Positions 20,486-30,980 of a DNA stretch of 59,737 bases are shown here, in pieces (position 1 is the first letter of the stretch; every line of letters begins with the position of its first letter). The position numbers and the translations under genes are program-made. This stretch comes from Ramicandelaber brevisporus. Taxonomy: Eukaryota > Kickxellomycota > Ramicandelaberales > Ramicandelaberaceae. The stretch covers positions 61,639 through 121,375 of the forward strand of contig MU602671.1 of NCBI GenBank assembly GCA_025201865.1, given 5' to 3'. Below the pieces are notes generated by a model. That model searched no databases and was not told the origin of the DNA. It saw nothing but the letters and a program-made list of their open reading frames with translations.

Positions 20486-20904
20486 TTAAATCATTTAAAT
20501 CATTTAACTTTATCTTTAGTTGCTAGTCATTCAATATTATATTTTTACTATCGCAGTCATTTATGACGATTTAAATGTCTAACTTCTCAATAGTCTTAAA
20601 CCCTCAAGATCTCTGATTAGTTTGAACTACATTGTGCCTCTCTTTCTACTGATTAAAGGCTATTAAGCAGAGTTTTTAGAACAATTAAAATGGAAAATGG
20701 AAAATGGATTTAGTAGTTTGGACAAACAGTCGCATGTAAAAGTAAAAAAAGAAAAGAAGAAAACGAGGGAGTAAAAGACGGTCAAAAAGTAACAAGACTA
20801 AAGTGTGAAGGAAGAAAAAAAACTAGTATAAAAGACGAGGGAGTTTTGGATGAAAGGGAGCGGAGGATATAAAAAGATAAAGAGGAAAAAAAAAACAGAA
20901 GATA
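20486..20904. other. Convergent intergenic region FANCD2 / RasGEF
   Basis: AT-rich 3' untranslated region shared by two convergent genes. It contains an ATTTAAAT-rich start (20485-20510) and an A/G-rich stretch on plus from about 20740 to 20895. No gene or structured repeat is seen. Confidence 0.6.
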
Positions 20905-23900
20905 TCACATGGCGTGTGGACCTAAAGTGTTTGAGCGAGATCTTGTAGAAGGCCACTGTTGATTATTTGGTGGAATGCTGATACCACCACCCGTTGAGTT
21001 GGTTGGATGAGAAAGACTGGTGATTGCGACAGCAGCGGTTGCTGACATGGAGGTTTGAGCAACGTTGTTGATGAGAGCGGACATGTCATCTTGGAATGAA
21101 TGGAATGGTGTGGGCGATGGCATGTAGCTGTATTGCTTGGCTGCATCAACATCACTGCCGCTCTGGTCAAATGACATTGCTACTAGGGAACTGTCACCAC
21201 CAAAGCTCATGTTACTGTTGCTGCTGCTGCTAAACGATGTTCCTAGAATAGAATGTGCATGCGGAACTTGATGAGATTGCTGCAGCTGATGATATTCTAA
21301 CTGGCGGATGAACATCTCCGAGATGTCAGCCAGTTGATGCTGCTCCATCTGCTCATCATGTTCATCGTGCTCATCAACACCACCACCATTGCTATCAGCC
21401 GAGTCTACACGGCCACCAATTGACATGCCGAGGCTCAGTCTGCTCTCGTTGTACCAGCTTTGAGTGTATAGAGACGAACCATCCTCATCCACGCTCGCGA
21501 GCAGAAGATTTGGTTCCAAGTCGCGGCTGACATCGTCAACCAAGTGCTGTGGACACCATCCAGCGGTCAAAAACGCATGCTCAGCAATGGCCAGAGCAAT
21601 CGTGATGTGATCACGTGACCACTCGGCAGGCATTGTGAGCTGGTCGTTCTGGATAGCTGCAGATGAAGAGGTGTATGGTGCGCGAGTTGATTGAGCCAGC
21701 AGTTGTTGCTGCAGACTGTTTGTTGACGAAGCAATGCTGGCCATAGACGGCATGCTAGGAATGGCTGGTCTGATGCGTGGACTAGTGGGGTTGACAGAGC
21801 TGGTGTTTGAGGATGGTGTTGATGATGAGTTGTTTGAGTTTGAGAATGTCCTGAAGAGTCCACTTAATGATGGCATCTTCGAGGATGCTGTTGGTGGCGC
21901 TGGAGGGGCTGATGATATTGGAGCTATTTTGCTTACCGTTGAGGCAAGAGATGTTGTGGATGCCATTGAGAGATGAGAAGCTTGGGTGGTGAGGCGCCGA
22001 GACTGTGCCAGTGCCTTCGATGTGTTACGAGTTGGTGGGCCGCCCATATCGAAGATTGAGGAGAGAGTCGACTCTGTGGTGCGATATGGTCGCTGGTGGA
22101 TGTAGTGGAATATGCGCTCACCGGCGACGAGAGCACGAATGTCACTTGCCGAGCAACCTGGTGGGAAGCCACCATACAGCGAGGTAGTTGACGCGTTAAG
22201 CGGAAGGTTCGCTGTTGATGCAGTTGGAGATGTGGCTGAATTGGCAGAGCCTGACGAGATGGACGATGCTGACGATGACAGCGAGGCGATGTCATAAGCT
22301 GGCATGTACCGGTGAGTGACCACACCATGCCGCTCCATGAACTCGCGGGGAGGCACGGCTGGATACACTGGTACACAGCGCAAACGGTCCAGAGTCTGCA
22401 GGAACCGATCAAACGGCACCAACTCGCGCTGTTTGACACGACGACACCGGCTGCACGCTTGAGACCAGAAGTCATCAGATGAATAGGGTGGACAGGAAGT
22501 ATGCTGCGCTCCGCCAATAAGACGGTCGTCCGCACCAAACGGAAGCTGCTGAATGAATTGATTTGGATCATATCCTTCGCCTGCACTGTTCTTGCGAGCT
22601 GCGTTGCGCCGTGCTTCTGAGAAGTGGATCGCGTCAGTAATGAACACATTGAGGTATGGGATCACACCAACAATGGGCATTCTTGATGCTGTAACGCCTG
22701 GCGTGGAGGTTGCTTGGGCAGATAGACTTTGGTTGGCATTGGCGGCAGACACCACGGCTGGAGCATGCTGGATAGCTGAGGCTGCAGACGCACCTTGTGC
22801 GTAGAGATCCATCTCTGCGGGAAGTCTGATGGGGAACAGATACCAGTCAAACATGTTGATTACCTGAAGCCGCTCCTTGTCAGGGTTAGTCAATGTCATC
22901 AAGTTATTGCTTGCCAGATGCGGAGTGGCTGTGAGAGCTGGAGATGACTGCTGTCGCGGGAGTCGGAAGTTACAGCAGCCATTCTTTAGGGTTGATGGTG
23001 CTCCGTTTGAGGATGAAGGAGATGATGGTTGCCGAGTTAACGCTGGCTGCTGATTGTTGGACGTCGGTGCAGTTGTGTTACGATGCTGGTGAACAACAGT
23101 CTGAAGAACACGTTCCAGAGACATTCGATACTGCTTGTGATTCATTTCACTGCTGAGCATTGCCTGCAGCCGCTCAAGGCGTTTGACATCCTTTGCGCGC
23201 ACCTCTGCCCAGGTTCTCTTCAAGCGCGCGATTGGTGTTGAGGCTAGAGAGCAAATGATAGCCTGGAGCGATTGGAAGTTGTTGAGGTCGTGGAGAGCGC
23301 GAGCAATGCGAATCCAATACTGGATGCGAGCTGCGCGCAATACTGGATGCAAGGCTGTGAGGATGGAGCGTTCGACAATACGAGTAAGATGATTGAACTG
23401 GTCACGAATAGCCACGAATGCGTCGTCATCTGAGGTTGAAGACGTTGAGGATAAAGAAGAGTTGGAAGAATACAAGATGAGTGAGCGGGCTGTAACTCTT
23501 TGGAAGAGAGCCAAATCGAGCAGTGTGATTGCGTAGGCGAGAATGGCTGGTGGAATCTGAACAATTGTATTGAGAATAAGAGATGTGCTGTCGGCGTGCT
23601 CATCAACAGCAAACACCCGTAACAGCGCATGCAACTGTGCAAATGCCTGTCGAGAATGACCAAGCAAAGCTGGGGCAAGGACTGGGTTCTCGTCTGCCGC
23701 TCTGTTGCTTGTTATACTGTTGACTGAGTGTGGAGTTGCTCCATTTGACATAATCATCCCAGCAATGCGCGAAATACGAGCTCCATCCTGGCCATTGTCC
23801 ATGCCATTGACTGTAGTCGCCGAGGCAGAAGTTGCCATTTTGGACGCTTGTGATGATGTCGATACTGAGAGTGGGTGGGGCGGCCGAACTGCGCCAAATG

Positions 23901-24564
23901 TAGTATAAGTGCTACCGAGACTCTTTGACAACACGCTGGCAATGGTTGGTGATCCACTACTCGCTCCGTTACGCTGCTGCTGCTGTACTTGTTGTTGTAC
24001 TTGTTGTTGTTGTGCTTGTTTCTGTGCTTGTTGTTGTTGCTGTTGCTGTTGTGATTGTGGCTGTGATTGAGTGGCTGTACCAACCGGACGTTTCGCAAAT
24101 CTTGTATTCATAAACCATGTCAACTCATCTCGCGCAGTCAATAATTTCGACTTTGGCAGTAGAGGTGCATCTTCACGCCCATACAGAAGTGTCGACACAT
24201 TCATTGGAAGAGGAATGGTGCTACTACTTGCGATAGCATCTTCGGGAGATTGGGTTGTAGTTACTGTGGTTGTGACCGCGGCTGCAGCTGCAGTTTTACG
24301 CACCGACGGATCCAGTCCACAATTCCTGACCAACTCAATGAGTCCCACTGATATCGGTTGCGGTGTCCAGCCACGATCTGGGCCAAACGGATAAAAGGTT
24401 GCGCTGTGTGGAAGACTGGACACTGACGGAACAGCGGAGACTACTGATATCGCCGAAGATACACTTCCCCGTCTCAATTGCTGCTGCTGCCGGTTCTTCG
24501 ATTCCACAGAGGGGGCTGCAACAGTCGAAGCTGTGCTGACGAATGACTCCAAATGGTGCTGCGA

Positions 24565-24601
<37 letters not shown>

Positions 24602-24717
24602 AGTATGAGGTGCTGATCCAAGGATTCGTCATGTCCTTCGAGCGCCAAAGTATCGGCAAAGCTGACTTCGGGCGACTCGCTTCCAAGCCCAACAACAGGC
24701 GCAGTTTCGAAGCCCAT
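20905..24717 (-). CDS. RasGEF (CDC25-homology) protein
   Basis: Guanine-nucleotide exchange factor for a Ras-family GTPase. The 1,270-residue protein has a CDC25-homology catalytic domain from about residue 400 to 790: FNHLTRIVERSIL, ARIQYWIRIARALHDLNNFQSLQAII, STPIARLKRTWAEV, then VIPYLNVFITDAIHFSE and LVPFDRFLQTLDRL. Between RLKRTW (about 500) and VIPYLN (about 686) the usual short connection is replaced by about 140 extra, mostly low-complexity residues. The N-terminal 400 residues carry polyQ from CTG/CAG runs (24558-24602 and 23975-24060). An N-terminal RasGEF (REM) module is not obvious. The C-terminal third is rich in Ser, Gln and Asp. The ATG at 24717 is the first in frame. The target GTPase cannot be told from sequence. 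Confidence 0.85.
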
Positions 24718-25408
24718 ACTTGGCAAAGGCTTCACAGTGACGATGGCAGCAAAAAGGAGTGTACAAACAACAAAAAAGGTGAGTGTGTGTGTCTATGTGT
24801 GGGAGAGAGAGAAAAAGAAAGCTGGTTCAGTGAAGCGCAGTACGCACAGTCGTACGAATGGCCTGAACCAATATAAACTTTGACAGACCAGGGGGCGTCG
24901 GAGTTATCGGAGATGCTGCTGTTCACTGCTTATCCAATAATTGAAGTGAGATTTGCAATTGGCTGGCTGTGCAAGAGAATAGGCTCCTGAAAGGGAGAGA
25001 GAGAGAAGAACGCTGATGTAGCAGATCCTTGAAGGCTATCACGACATTTGCGATAATAATCATGTTGGCGTCTCTTACTTCTCCATGTCAGCAACCGCAT
25101 TGCTTTGTCATTCAGTGTGTTCTCTATTACCATGCGGTCAGCATTGCACCACATGCCTTTTTCAGGCTGCAATTCATCTCGTATGTTGCAGATGGACATG
25201 CAATGGCCTTTGTGCTACCAACAGATGACCAAAAAAAGACCATCAACCATAATTGCATCATCATCACTACTATCATCGTTACTTCATATAAAACAGCATG
25301 GCACTCTATTTATAACGAAAAGAAAATAGATACCAGTAAGAAAAGAAAGAGAAAGAAAGAAAGAAAGAAAAAACAATAGACGGTTTATGAACGGGAAGAT
25401 TGACACAG
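24718..25408. promoter_or_regulatory. RasGEF upstream / HMG-protein downstream region
   Basis: Non-coding stretch between two minus-strand genes. The RasGEF side carries GA-rich tracts on plus (24797-24818, 24998-25012), meaning a CT-rich sense leader. The HMG side has purine-rich sequence (25330-25378). No credible gene found. Confidence 0.5.
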
Positions 25409-26077
25409 TTAATATACACTTTTGTTGCGATATGCTTCAAGTTCACGAAGATAGCGCTGTTTGTCTTCCTTGGCCATTTCTTCATACTTCTGCTTCTGCT
25501 CTGGCGCCAGCGCATTCCAAGCAGCGCCAGCCTTAATCACCGAGGAACCACCGCCAGTGCCATTGTCGGATGTTGATGCATACTCGGCCACAAATTCCTT
25601 GACAAAATGAATATAGGCAATGGATGGTCTCTTTGGAGCATTTGGGTCCTTGAGTTTAATCAGCTTCTTGCCGCCGTTAGCTGCCATCGTCTTGCGTCTC
25701 TTGTTCTCAGCTTCAATGTCTTCGGGCGAAGCCTTCTCCCAAAATGCAGCCAGGTCCACTTCGTACTTCTGCTTGAGCTCAACTCCCTTCTGCTCATACA
25801 CTGCCTTGGCCGACGGAGACATCTGTTTCCATTCCTCACTGATTGCACGAATGGCATCGCTCATCTTTGGGAAGTGCTTGAACTCGCCACTGGCATGGCG
25901 GTCTTTGGCAAACAGCGCAAACGAGTTGGCTGGACGTGTTGGTGGCTCGAGGACAGCTGGAATACGACGGCGCAAGTCAGCCTTGGGGAGCTTTGGGAGT
26001 TTGGAGCCGCGTGGTCTACCGGCAGACACGGCGGTAGTCGAGAAAGACCGAGTAACACGCACCGACAAGCTGTTCAT
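25409..26077 (-). CDS. Mitochondrial two-HMG-box protein (Abf2/TFAM-like)
   Basis: Predicted mitochondrial DNA-packaging protein. The 222-residue protein starts with an Arg/Ser-rich stretch lacking acidic residues (MNSLSVRVTRSFSTTAVSAG), typical of a matrix presequence. It is followed by two HMG boxes. Box 1 (about 46-112) begins PTRPANSFALF and contains SEEWKQMSPSAKAVYE. Box 2 (about 145-218) begins DPNAPKRPSIAYIHF and contains WNALAPEQKQKYEEMAKED. This is the arrangement of yeast Abf2 and animal TFAM. The GTG two codons upstream is not the start; the ATG at 26077 is. It shares a 187-bp divergent promoter region with LEA1 (AC-rich at 26233-26257). Nuclear HMGB is less likely because of the presequence. 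Confidence 0.85.
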   Translation of the reverse strand: MNSLSVRVTRSFSTTAVSAGRPRGSKLPKLPKADLRRRIPAVLEPPTRPANSFALFAKDRHASGEFKHFPKMSDAIRAISEEWKQMSPSAKAVYEQKGVELKQKYEVDLAAFWEKASPEDIEAENKRRKTMAANGGKKLIKLKDPNAPKRPSIAYIHFVKEFVAEYASTSDNGTGGGSSVIKAGAAWNALAPEQKQKYEEMAKEDKQRYLRELEAYRNKSVY

Positions 26078-26264
26078 TTCCACGGATCAAGTTACTGACA
26101 AAGCTGATTGTTTTGGTGTGTGGTATTGCGAAAAACGGCTAGTGTGTGTACGTGTGTGCTTGTGTGCTTGTGTATGTCGAGTTACCAGGAAAATTAACGC
26201 ACAAAAAAAGAAAAGGAAAAATAACCAAAAATACACACACACAGACACACACAAAACAACAGAA

Positions 26265-26955
26265 ATGCGGCTGACGATTGCGATTCTGGAGAACGCGGTA
26301 ACGCGCATGAACCCACTGGGTGAGCGCGAACTAGCACTGCGCGATCTCGGGCTCACATCGCTTGAGGCACTGACGACGGCACTGGCTGATATTTATGACA
26401 CTCTTGACTTTACTGGCAACCTTCTGGGATCAGCAGATCGGCCTTTGATACAAGCCGACTTGGTTTCAGCGATGTCTGACATAGCTGAACGGCATGTACT
26501 CGACTCGATGCCGCGATTAGCTCGACTGAATTCACTGTATCTGGCTCATAACAGATTGGAGCGGCTGCCACCTGCCCACATGTTTGCGAAAAGACTGCCA
26601 AACTTGAAAGTGCTGGTGCTTGCAGACAACCGAGTAACGTCGCTAGCGTCGCTTGAGCCGCTCCGATCATGTGCTAAGCTGGAGCGACTAGTGCTTGTGG
26701 ATAACCCAGTAACCTCGGTTGAGCATTACCGAGAATGGATTGCATGGAGGTTTCCAACAGTGCGTGCATTGGATTATAGAAGAGTTTCTCAAAGTGAACG
26801 CGACCGCGGTAAACAGCTATTTGAGCAAAAGACGGCATCAAATGCACAAAAGGGTGAGCAAACACTTGGTGATTTGGCATTATCAATTCTTGGAGTTGCA
26901 CGGGAAACGACATCGCTCGCAGAAACTACATCAGTTCAACCCTCACAGAAGCAGC

Positions 26956-26986
<31 letters not shown>

Positions 26987-27728
26987 GAAGCAGTCAGAAT
27001 TGGCAATGCCAGTCACAGGTGGCATTAACACAGCGGCACTGAGCAATGTTCAACAGCTAGAGCGATTGATGCGGAGCGGTAACATTCCAGGATACAGTCT
27101 TGGTGCAAGTATTAGTCAGCGTACAGTCCAAAGCAGTGTCCTATCAACATCGACTCTGTTTGCTCCAACAATTCGCGCTCAATCAAAACCAGGAGTGGCT
27201 CAAATCGAAAGCACAGAGACCAAGACGGTCGAGCACATGGAAGAGGTGATCACACAGAATAATGATGTTGCAGCTGAAGAAGCTGTGCATGAACCAGAAT
27301 CTGGATCAGAACTGCAGTCACAGTCGGAACCAAATCCAGAATTGGAGCCACAGTCTAAACCAGCTGCTGAGGAGAATCTTGAGTCGGATGAACAAAGTAA
27401 ACACGAGTCTACAGTGATCAACAATGATGGCATCGAATCAACTACAGTGGTGCCCGTTGAAGAGCCAGTGTCTCCAAAGAAGGCTACGGGCAAGAGAAGA
27501 CGACAAACCGTCTCATCACAAGACGAACACGAGGAAGCGGCAACGACGGCTAAAACACCATCGAAGCGAAGAGAAGACGACAAACCGTCTCATCACAAGA
27601 CGAACACGAGGAAGCGGCAACGACGGCTAAAACACCATCGAAGCGAAAGGCAGCGAAGAAAGATACGGAACGACCACCAGCACAAATCGAGACGGAGGAG
27701 GCTTCAGAGGTCCAACAGGAAGAAGTGA
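26265..27728 (+). CDS. LEA1: U2 snRNP A' (Lea1), C-terminus frameshifted by duplication
   Basis: Leucine-rich-repeat subunit of the U2 snRNP in the spliceosome. Matching landmarks: the N-terminus RLTIAILENAVTRMNPLGERELALRDLG, LRRs LNSLYLAHNRLERLP and LKVLVLADNRVTSLASL, the LRR cap KLERLVLVDNPVTSVEHYREWIA with FPTVRALDYRRVSQSER, and the conserved tail motif LERLMRSGNIPGYS. A polyQ of 12 codons lies at 26952-26987. The 487-residue frame ends at 27728 in a tail of basic residues with no family likeness. An exact 76-bp tandem copy (27493-27644) precedes it. After the second copy another frame carries a sensible Lys/Ser/Thr/Pro tail (from about 27645) to TGA at 27947-27949, so the coding region may once have run to there. 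The LRR core is unaffected. Confidence 0.88.
27493..27644 (+). repeat. Exact 76-bp tandem duplication in LEA1 tail
   Basis: Two identical 76-bp units, 27493-27568 and 27569-27644, read from the sequence by alignment at offset 76. Because 76 is not a multiple of three, the reading frame changes by +1 after the second unit. No divergence between copies is visible, so the event is either very recent or an assembly or allele-joining artefact. Confidence 0.95.
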
Positions 27729-28025
27729 CTCCGGCTAAGCGACGACGGTCATCCAGAGCCCTCAAAGCCACCGCTACAGCCGCCTCTACAGCAGACACAG
27801 AGCCGCCATCCGAAATGCAAGTTACATCTCCCACAACCTCTGGCCGTGTTACTCGGAGTCGTGCCAAGCTAGAGAAGACCACCCCTGGTGAGACTGTACC
27901 TACATCTCCTACACCGAAGCGAACTCGCAAGACTAAAGCCTCCAAGTGAACTCCAATGGTTGTTATCGCACCAGTGCTGTTTTTTTTTAATTTTCAAAGT
28001 CTATATTAATTTAGTGTATACTACT

Positions 28026-29435
28026 TTAGTAAACAAGGCTATTCTCCGGACGGACTGCCATCATGTGTTGCTGGCCATGTCCATTATGATGTCCACTGGC
28101 AACTACGGATGGACCAGACTGCGGTTGCTGAGCAGACGGATATACTGGTGTTTGCGATTGCTGCTCATTCGATTGCTCAACCTGGCTGTATGGCAGTGCA
28201 GGCGGAATATAAGAAGCAGAGTGTGCCTGTTGATGGGCTTTGGTGCGACGGAAGGCAAGTCCCTTAAGCTTCTTCATCGACTTGAACTCGTCCTGAGAAT
28301 CAACAAACATGGACGTCTCAGGTGCTGTGCCCATGTCATGGTTCAGCATGGAGTCGGCAGCAGATGGGTTCTTGGAAATGGCACGAGCATCTGGTGACAT
28401 GTTCATAGATTTGTCGGCCAGGATAACAGCACCGCTTGGTGACTGTGAGGAAGCAGATGGGAACGTGGACGCAACAGGGGGACTACCACCGCCGCCGTTT
28501 TGTATTGGTTGCGCGGGCTGCGCCATGATGGATGCTGTTGGTGCGGCTGGTGGAACTGGCGAGCCGGCCAGAATTGGGATCTGCGCCATTGCAGGCATTT
28601 GCTGCTGCTGCTGCGGTGGCGGTGATTGTTGCTGGTTGGAAGCAGCGAGAACAGAGCCTTGACCTTGTGCTGAACCTTGATATGGTGCATACTGAGGCGG
28701 TGGCGGTGGCTGCGCATTTCCATACGGTTTGGAGCCGCATGGAGTTGCCGCGGCTGCAGCTGCTGGTGCTTGGCCGTATGTGGGCGAACCATAGGCAGGA
28801 GAGGAGCTTGATTGATACGCCGGTGATTGATATGCCGGCGATTGATAAGCTGGAGTTTGGTACGATGGTGACTGGTATGCCGGAGATTGGTATGCTGGCT
28901 GGTAGGCAGGTGCCGCAGCTGATTGATACGATGGAGGCTGTGGCTGTGGTGCTGGCTGGTAAGCTGGAGAATACGGCTGTTTCGACTCGGCGACACCTGC
29001 TACCGAGGGTGTAGGTGCTGGAGGAGCAGGCTGGTATGCAGGCTGATACGCGGGAGCTGGAGGAGGCGGTGGCGAAGCCGTGTAAGCTGGTGGTTGGTAC
29101 GCTGGTGGAGTCTTGTATGCACCCTCGCCCGCAACCGCTGGCTGATACGCTGGTGCGGATTGGTAGGCGGTGGGCTGTGGATATGCGGCGGCCGGTGCAG
29201 CAGAGGAGCCGTAAGTGGGAGATGGCGCTGGCGCATTGCCGTAGGTTGGCTGCTCACTTGTGGCTTCAGCTGCAGGTGCAGGCGCAGGCGCAGGAGGAGC
29301 AGGATTGTTGCCATAACTGCCATAACTGCCAGAATTGGAGTAGCTGGGCTCCTTGCATGGAGCGGAGTCGGCTGGATGGACAGCGAGGGCTGCGAAGACA
29401 GCGAGCCAGCCAAGAGCAGGAATACAAGTACGCAT
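28026..29435 (-). CDS. Secreted Tyr/Gln/Pro repeat protein
   Basis: Unrecognised secreted protein of 469 residues. A signal peptide is evident (MRTCIPALGWLAVFAALAVH, cleavage near ADSA). The mature part is composed of Pro, Ala, Gln, Tyr and Ser with many PAYQ/PxYQS/YGS repeats; the densest tandem block (about residues 175-225; 28770-28920) repeats a 5-6 residue unit of the type PAYQS. A second zone is Gln- and Pro-rich (about 255-330). The last 120 residues are less repetitive, with KSMKKLKGLAFRRTKAHQQ, and end with a His/Gly/Gln-rich tail. Very few Cys and no membrane span or GPI signal. The composition suggests a cell-wall, adhesive or cross-linkable matrix protein, but that is inference. 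The ATG at 29435 is the only start giving a signal peptide directly. Confidence 0.8.
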   Translation of the reverse strand: MRTCIPALGWLAVFAALAVHPADSAPCKEPSYSNSGSYGSYGNNPAPPAPAPAPAAEATSEQPTYGNAPAPSPTYGSSAAPAAAYPQPTAYQSAPAYQPAVAGEGAYKTPPAYQPPAYTASPPPPPAPAYQPAYQPAPPAPTPSVAGVAESKQPYSPAYQPAPQPQPPSYQSAAAPAYQPAYQSPAYQSPSYQTPAYQSPAYQSPAYQSSSSPAYGSPTYGQAPAAAAAATPCGSKPYGNAQPPPPPQYAPYQGSAQGQGSVLAASNQQQSPPPQQQQQMPAMAQIPILAGSPVPPAAPTASIMAQPAQPIQNGGGGSPPVASTFPSASSQSPSGAVILADKSMNMSPDARAISKNPSAADSMLNHDMGTAPETSMFVDSQDEFKSMKKLKGLAFRRTKAHQQAHSASYIPPALPYSQVEQSNEQQSQTPVYPSAQQPQSGPSVVASGHHNGHGQQHMMAVRPENSLVY

Positions 29436-30611
29436 GGTGATTATACAAGTGAACACTGAGGTTGATTGGTGTTAGTGATTTGAGATTGAAGGGTGAATGT
29501 ATCAAGGAATATTATTGTAACGGTGAGCGTGAGAGGATGGGATGGGTGGATTGGATGGATGTAAGAGACACGAGTGAAGATACATGCAAGCTTGGACGGG
29601 CGACATGCGCATAACCACATGCTTATCAAGAAACTCATGGCCAAGATATAAAGGGGAAAGGAGAAGGCGATGGTGTACGTGGTATTAATTTTTGGACATG
29701 CGGCGTTTCTCCTGCACGTCGCTCCATGTGGTAGCAATTCGTAAAGTTCCAAGAAAAAAATACTGTAACGCTGGCTTTGAGCGTGCCCTAAAGAAAAAAA
29801 AAAGAGATGGCAACAGCCATTAGCAGCTACTCCAATCGAGCAACAGTAATGACAGGAGAATTTACACTACTACTCCACAGTGGTTACAATAAAAGAAGGG
29901 CTCAGCCGGGATTTGAACCCGGGACCTCGCCGACCCGAACGGCGAATCATACCCCTAGACCACTGAGCCATTGCAAGCTGTTCCTGAAGAGTTGCTTGCA
30001 AAATACATGGGTGGCAGTTTCACTTTTGAATGTGGATACGTATTCAATGTGGCGGCATGTCCGACCTCCTTGCTAATTTCTCACGACTCGAGTGTGTGTG
30101 TGGTGTGTGTGTGTTTATCAACAGTAGTGCTATCTCTACTCTGTGCCGCCTCTGCTACCTTCCTTCCTTCTTGTTTTTCGCCTGTTTTTCGCTCTCTTCT
30201 CTTTTCGACGCCGTCGTAATGATCGCTTGTGGTGGTGGTAGAAGTGGTGCCCAGCCTAACTCTGGGTCCGACATGCGAGTCACTTTTTCGGTTATATCGA
30301 CCGTTCGTTCCACGCCGAGAGCAACGAGCAACGAGCAGCGAGGGACGAGCCATAAGGGACGAGAGAGAGAGAGAGAAAGCGCGGGCTGGTTGGATGTGTA
30401 AGCAAATCACACTTCGTTTATAACTTGTCCTGTGTTCCTCGGTCGCTTTCTTGGCCTTTCTCTCGGCCCCACAACTCACACAAAACTAGCGTCTCTCTCA
30501 CACATATACACAAAACTTCTCCAGCCGTTTTACAAACAAAAGAAACAAAACTCGCAACCACACACATACATAACAACATACATACACATACATACACACA
30601 AAAAGTGCTCT
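29436..30611. promoter_or_regulatory. Intergenic region with tRNA-Pro
   Basis: Divergent region of 1.2 kb between the secreted-protein gene (minus) and a small-protein gene (plus). It holds tRNA-Pro (29898-29969), a TATAAAGG-like word at about 29647, TTATAA at about 30418, and a CA-rich leader from about 30475 to 30605 immediately before the plus-strand ATG. The block 30313-30385 is rich in GAGC/GAGA repeats. No further gene is supported. Confidence 0.5.
29898..29969 (-). tRNA. tRNA-Pro (anticodon CGG)
   Basis: 72-nt cloverleaf on the minus strand: acceptor GGCTCAG pairs with CTGAGCC, the D arm is GGTCTAGGGGTATGATT, the anticodon loop TTCGGGT has anticodon CGG and is closed by CGCCG/CGGCG, and the T arm CCCGGGTTCAAATCCCGG holds the B box. 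Discriminator is C. It closely matches eukaryotic tRNA-Pro genes. No intron and no encoded CCA. Confidence 0.97.
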
Positions 30612-30980
30612 ATGGTTGCCAGCTTCAGCTCTACAGTAACAATGCCCAGTGAGCAACTTGCTACCTTCTCATTCTCTTCATTCTCTTCTTCCTCTTCTCC
30701 GTTTCAATACCAACAGCAAACAGGCAGCACCAAGGCTTCCAAGAAGTTCTCCGAACTCACCTCCTCGGCAGGCACTCCACCGACACTCTTCTCCGAGTAC
30801 GAAATGCTGACTGTGCCGCGCGTTCCACCTCCGTCGCCAGTAAATCCGACTGAGGCGTGCCATCGCCGCCATCTGCGTCCGGCCCTCGACCTGACGCTTG
30901 CCCGCTTCTCTCCCTATCAATCTGCAACGATGCTGATCGGCAGCTCGCTCAACACCATCATGGAATCCGATGATGAGTAA
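30612..30980 (+). CDS. Small Ser-rich protein of unknown function
   Basis: 122-residue frame after a CA-rich leader like those of other genes here, so probably expressed, but no family is recognised. The N-terminal third is Ser/Phe-rich low complexity (TFSFSSFSSSSSPFQYQQQ). The remainder is more constrained: KKFSELTSSAG, then LFSEYEMLTVPRVPPPSP, then RRHLRPALDLTLARFSPYQS, ending in the acidic tail TIMESDDE. There is no signal peptide or membrane span, so a cytosolic or nuclear regulator is plausible. A second in-frame ATG at 30642 is an alternative start. The intrinsically disordered composition means it could also be a non-conserved frame. Confidence 0.55.
   Translation: MVASFSSTVTMPSEQLATFSFSSFSSSSSPFQYQQQTGSTKASKKFSELTSSAGTPPTLFSEYEMLTVPRVPPPSPVNPTEACHRRHLRPALDLTLARFSPYQSATMLIGSSLNTIMESDDE

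Noticed and set aside
27725-27949. Separate small gene downstream of LEA1
   Set aside because: Better explained as the original LEA1 tail displaced by the 76-bp duplication.
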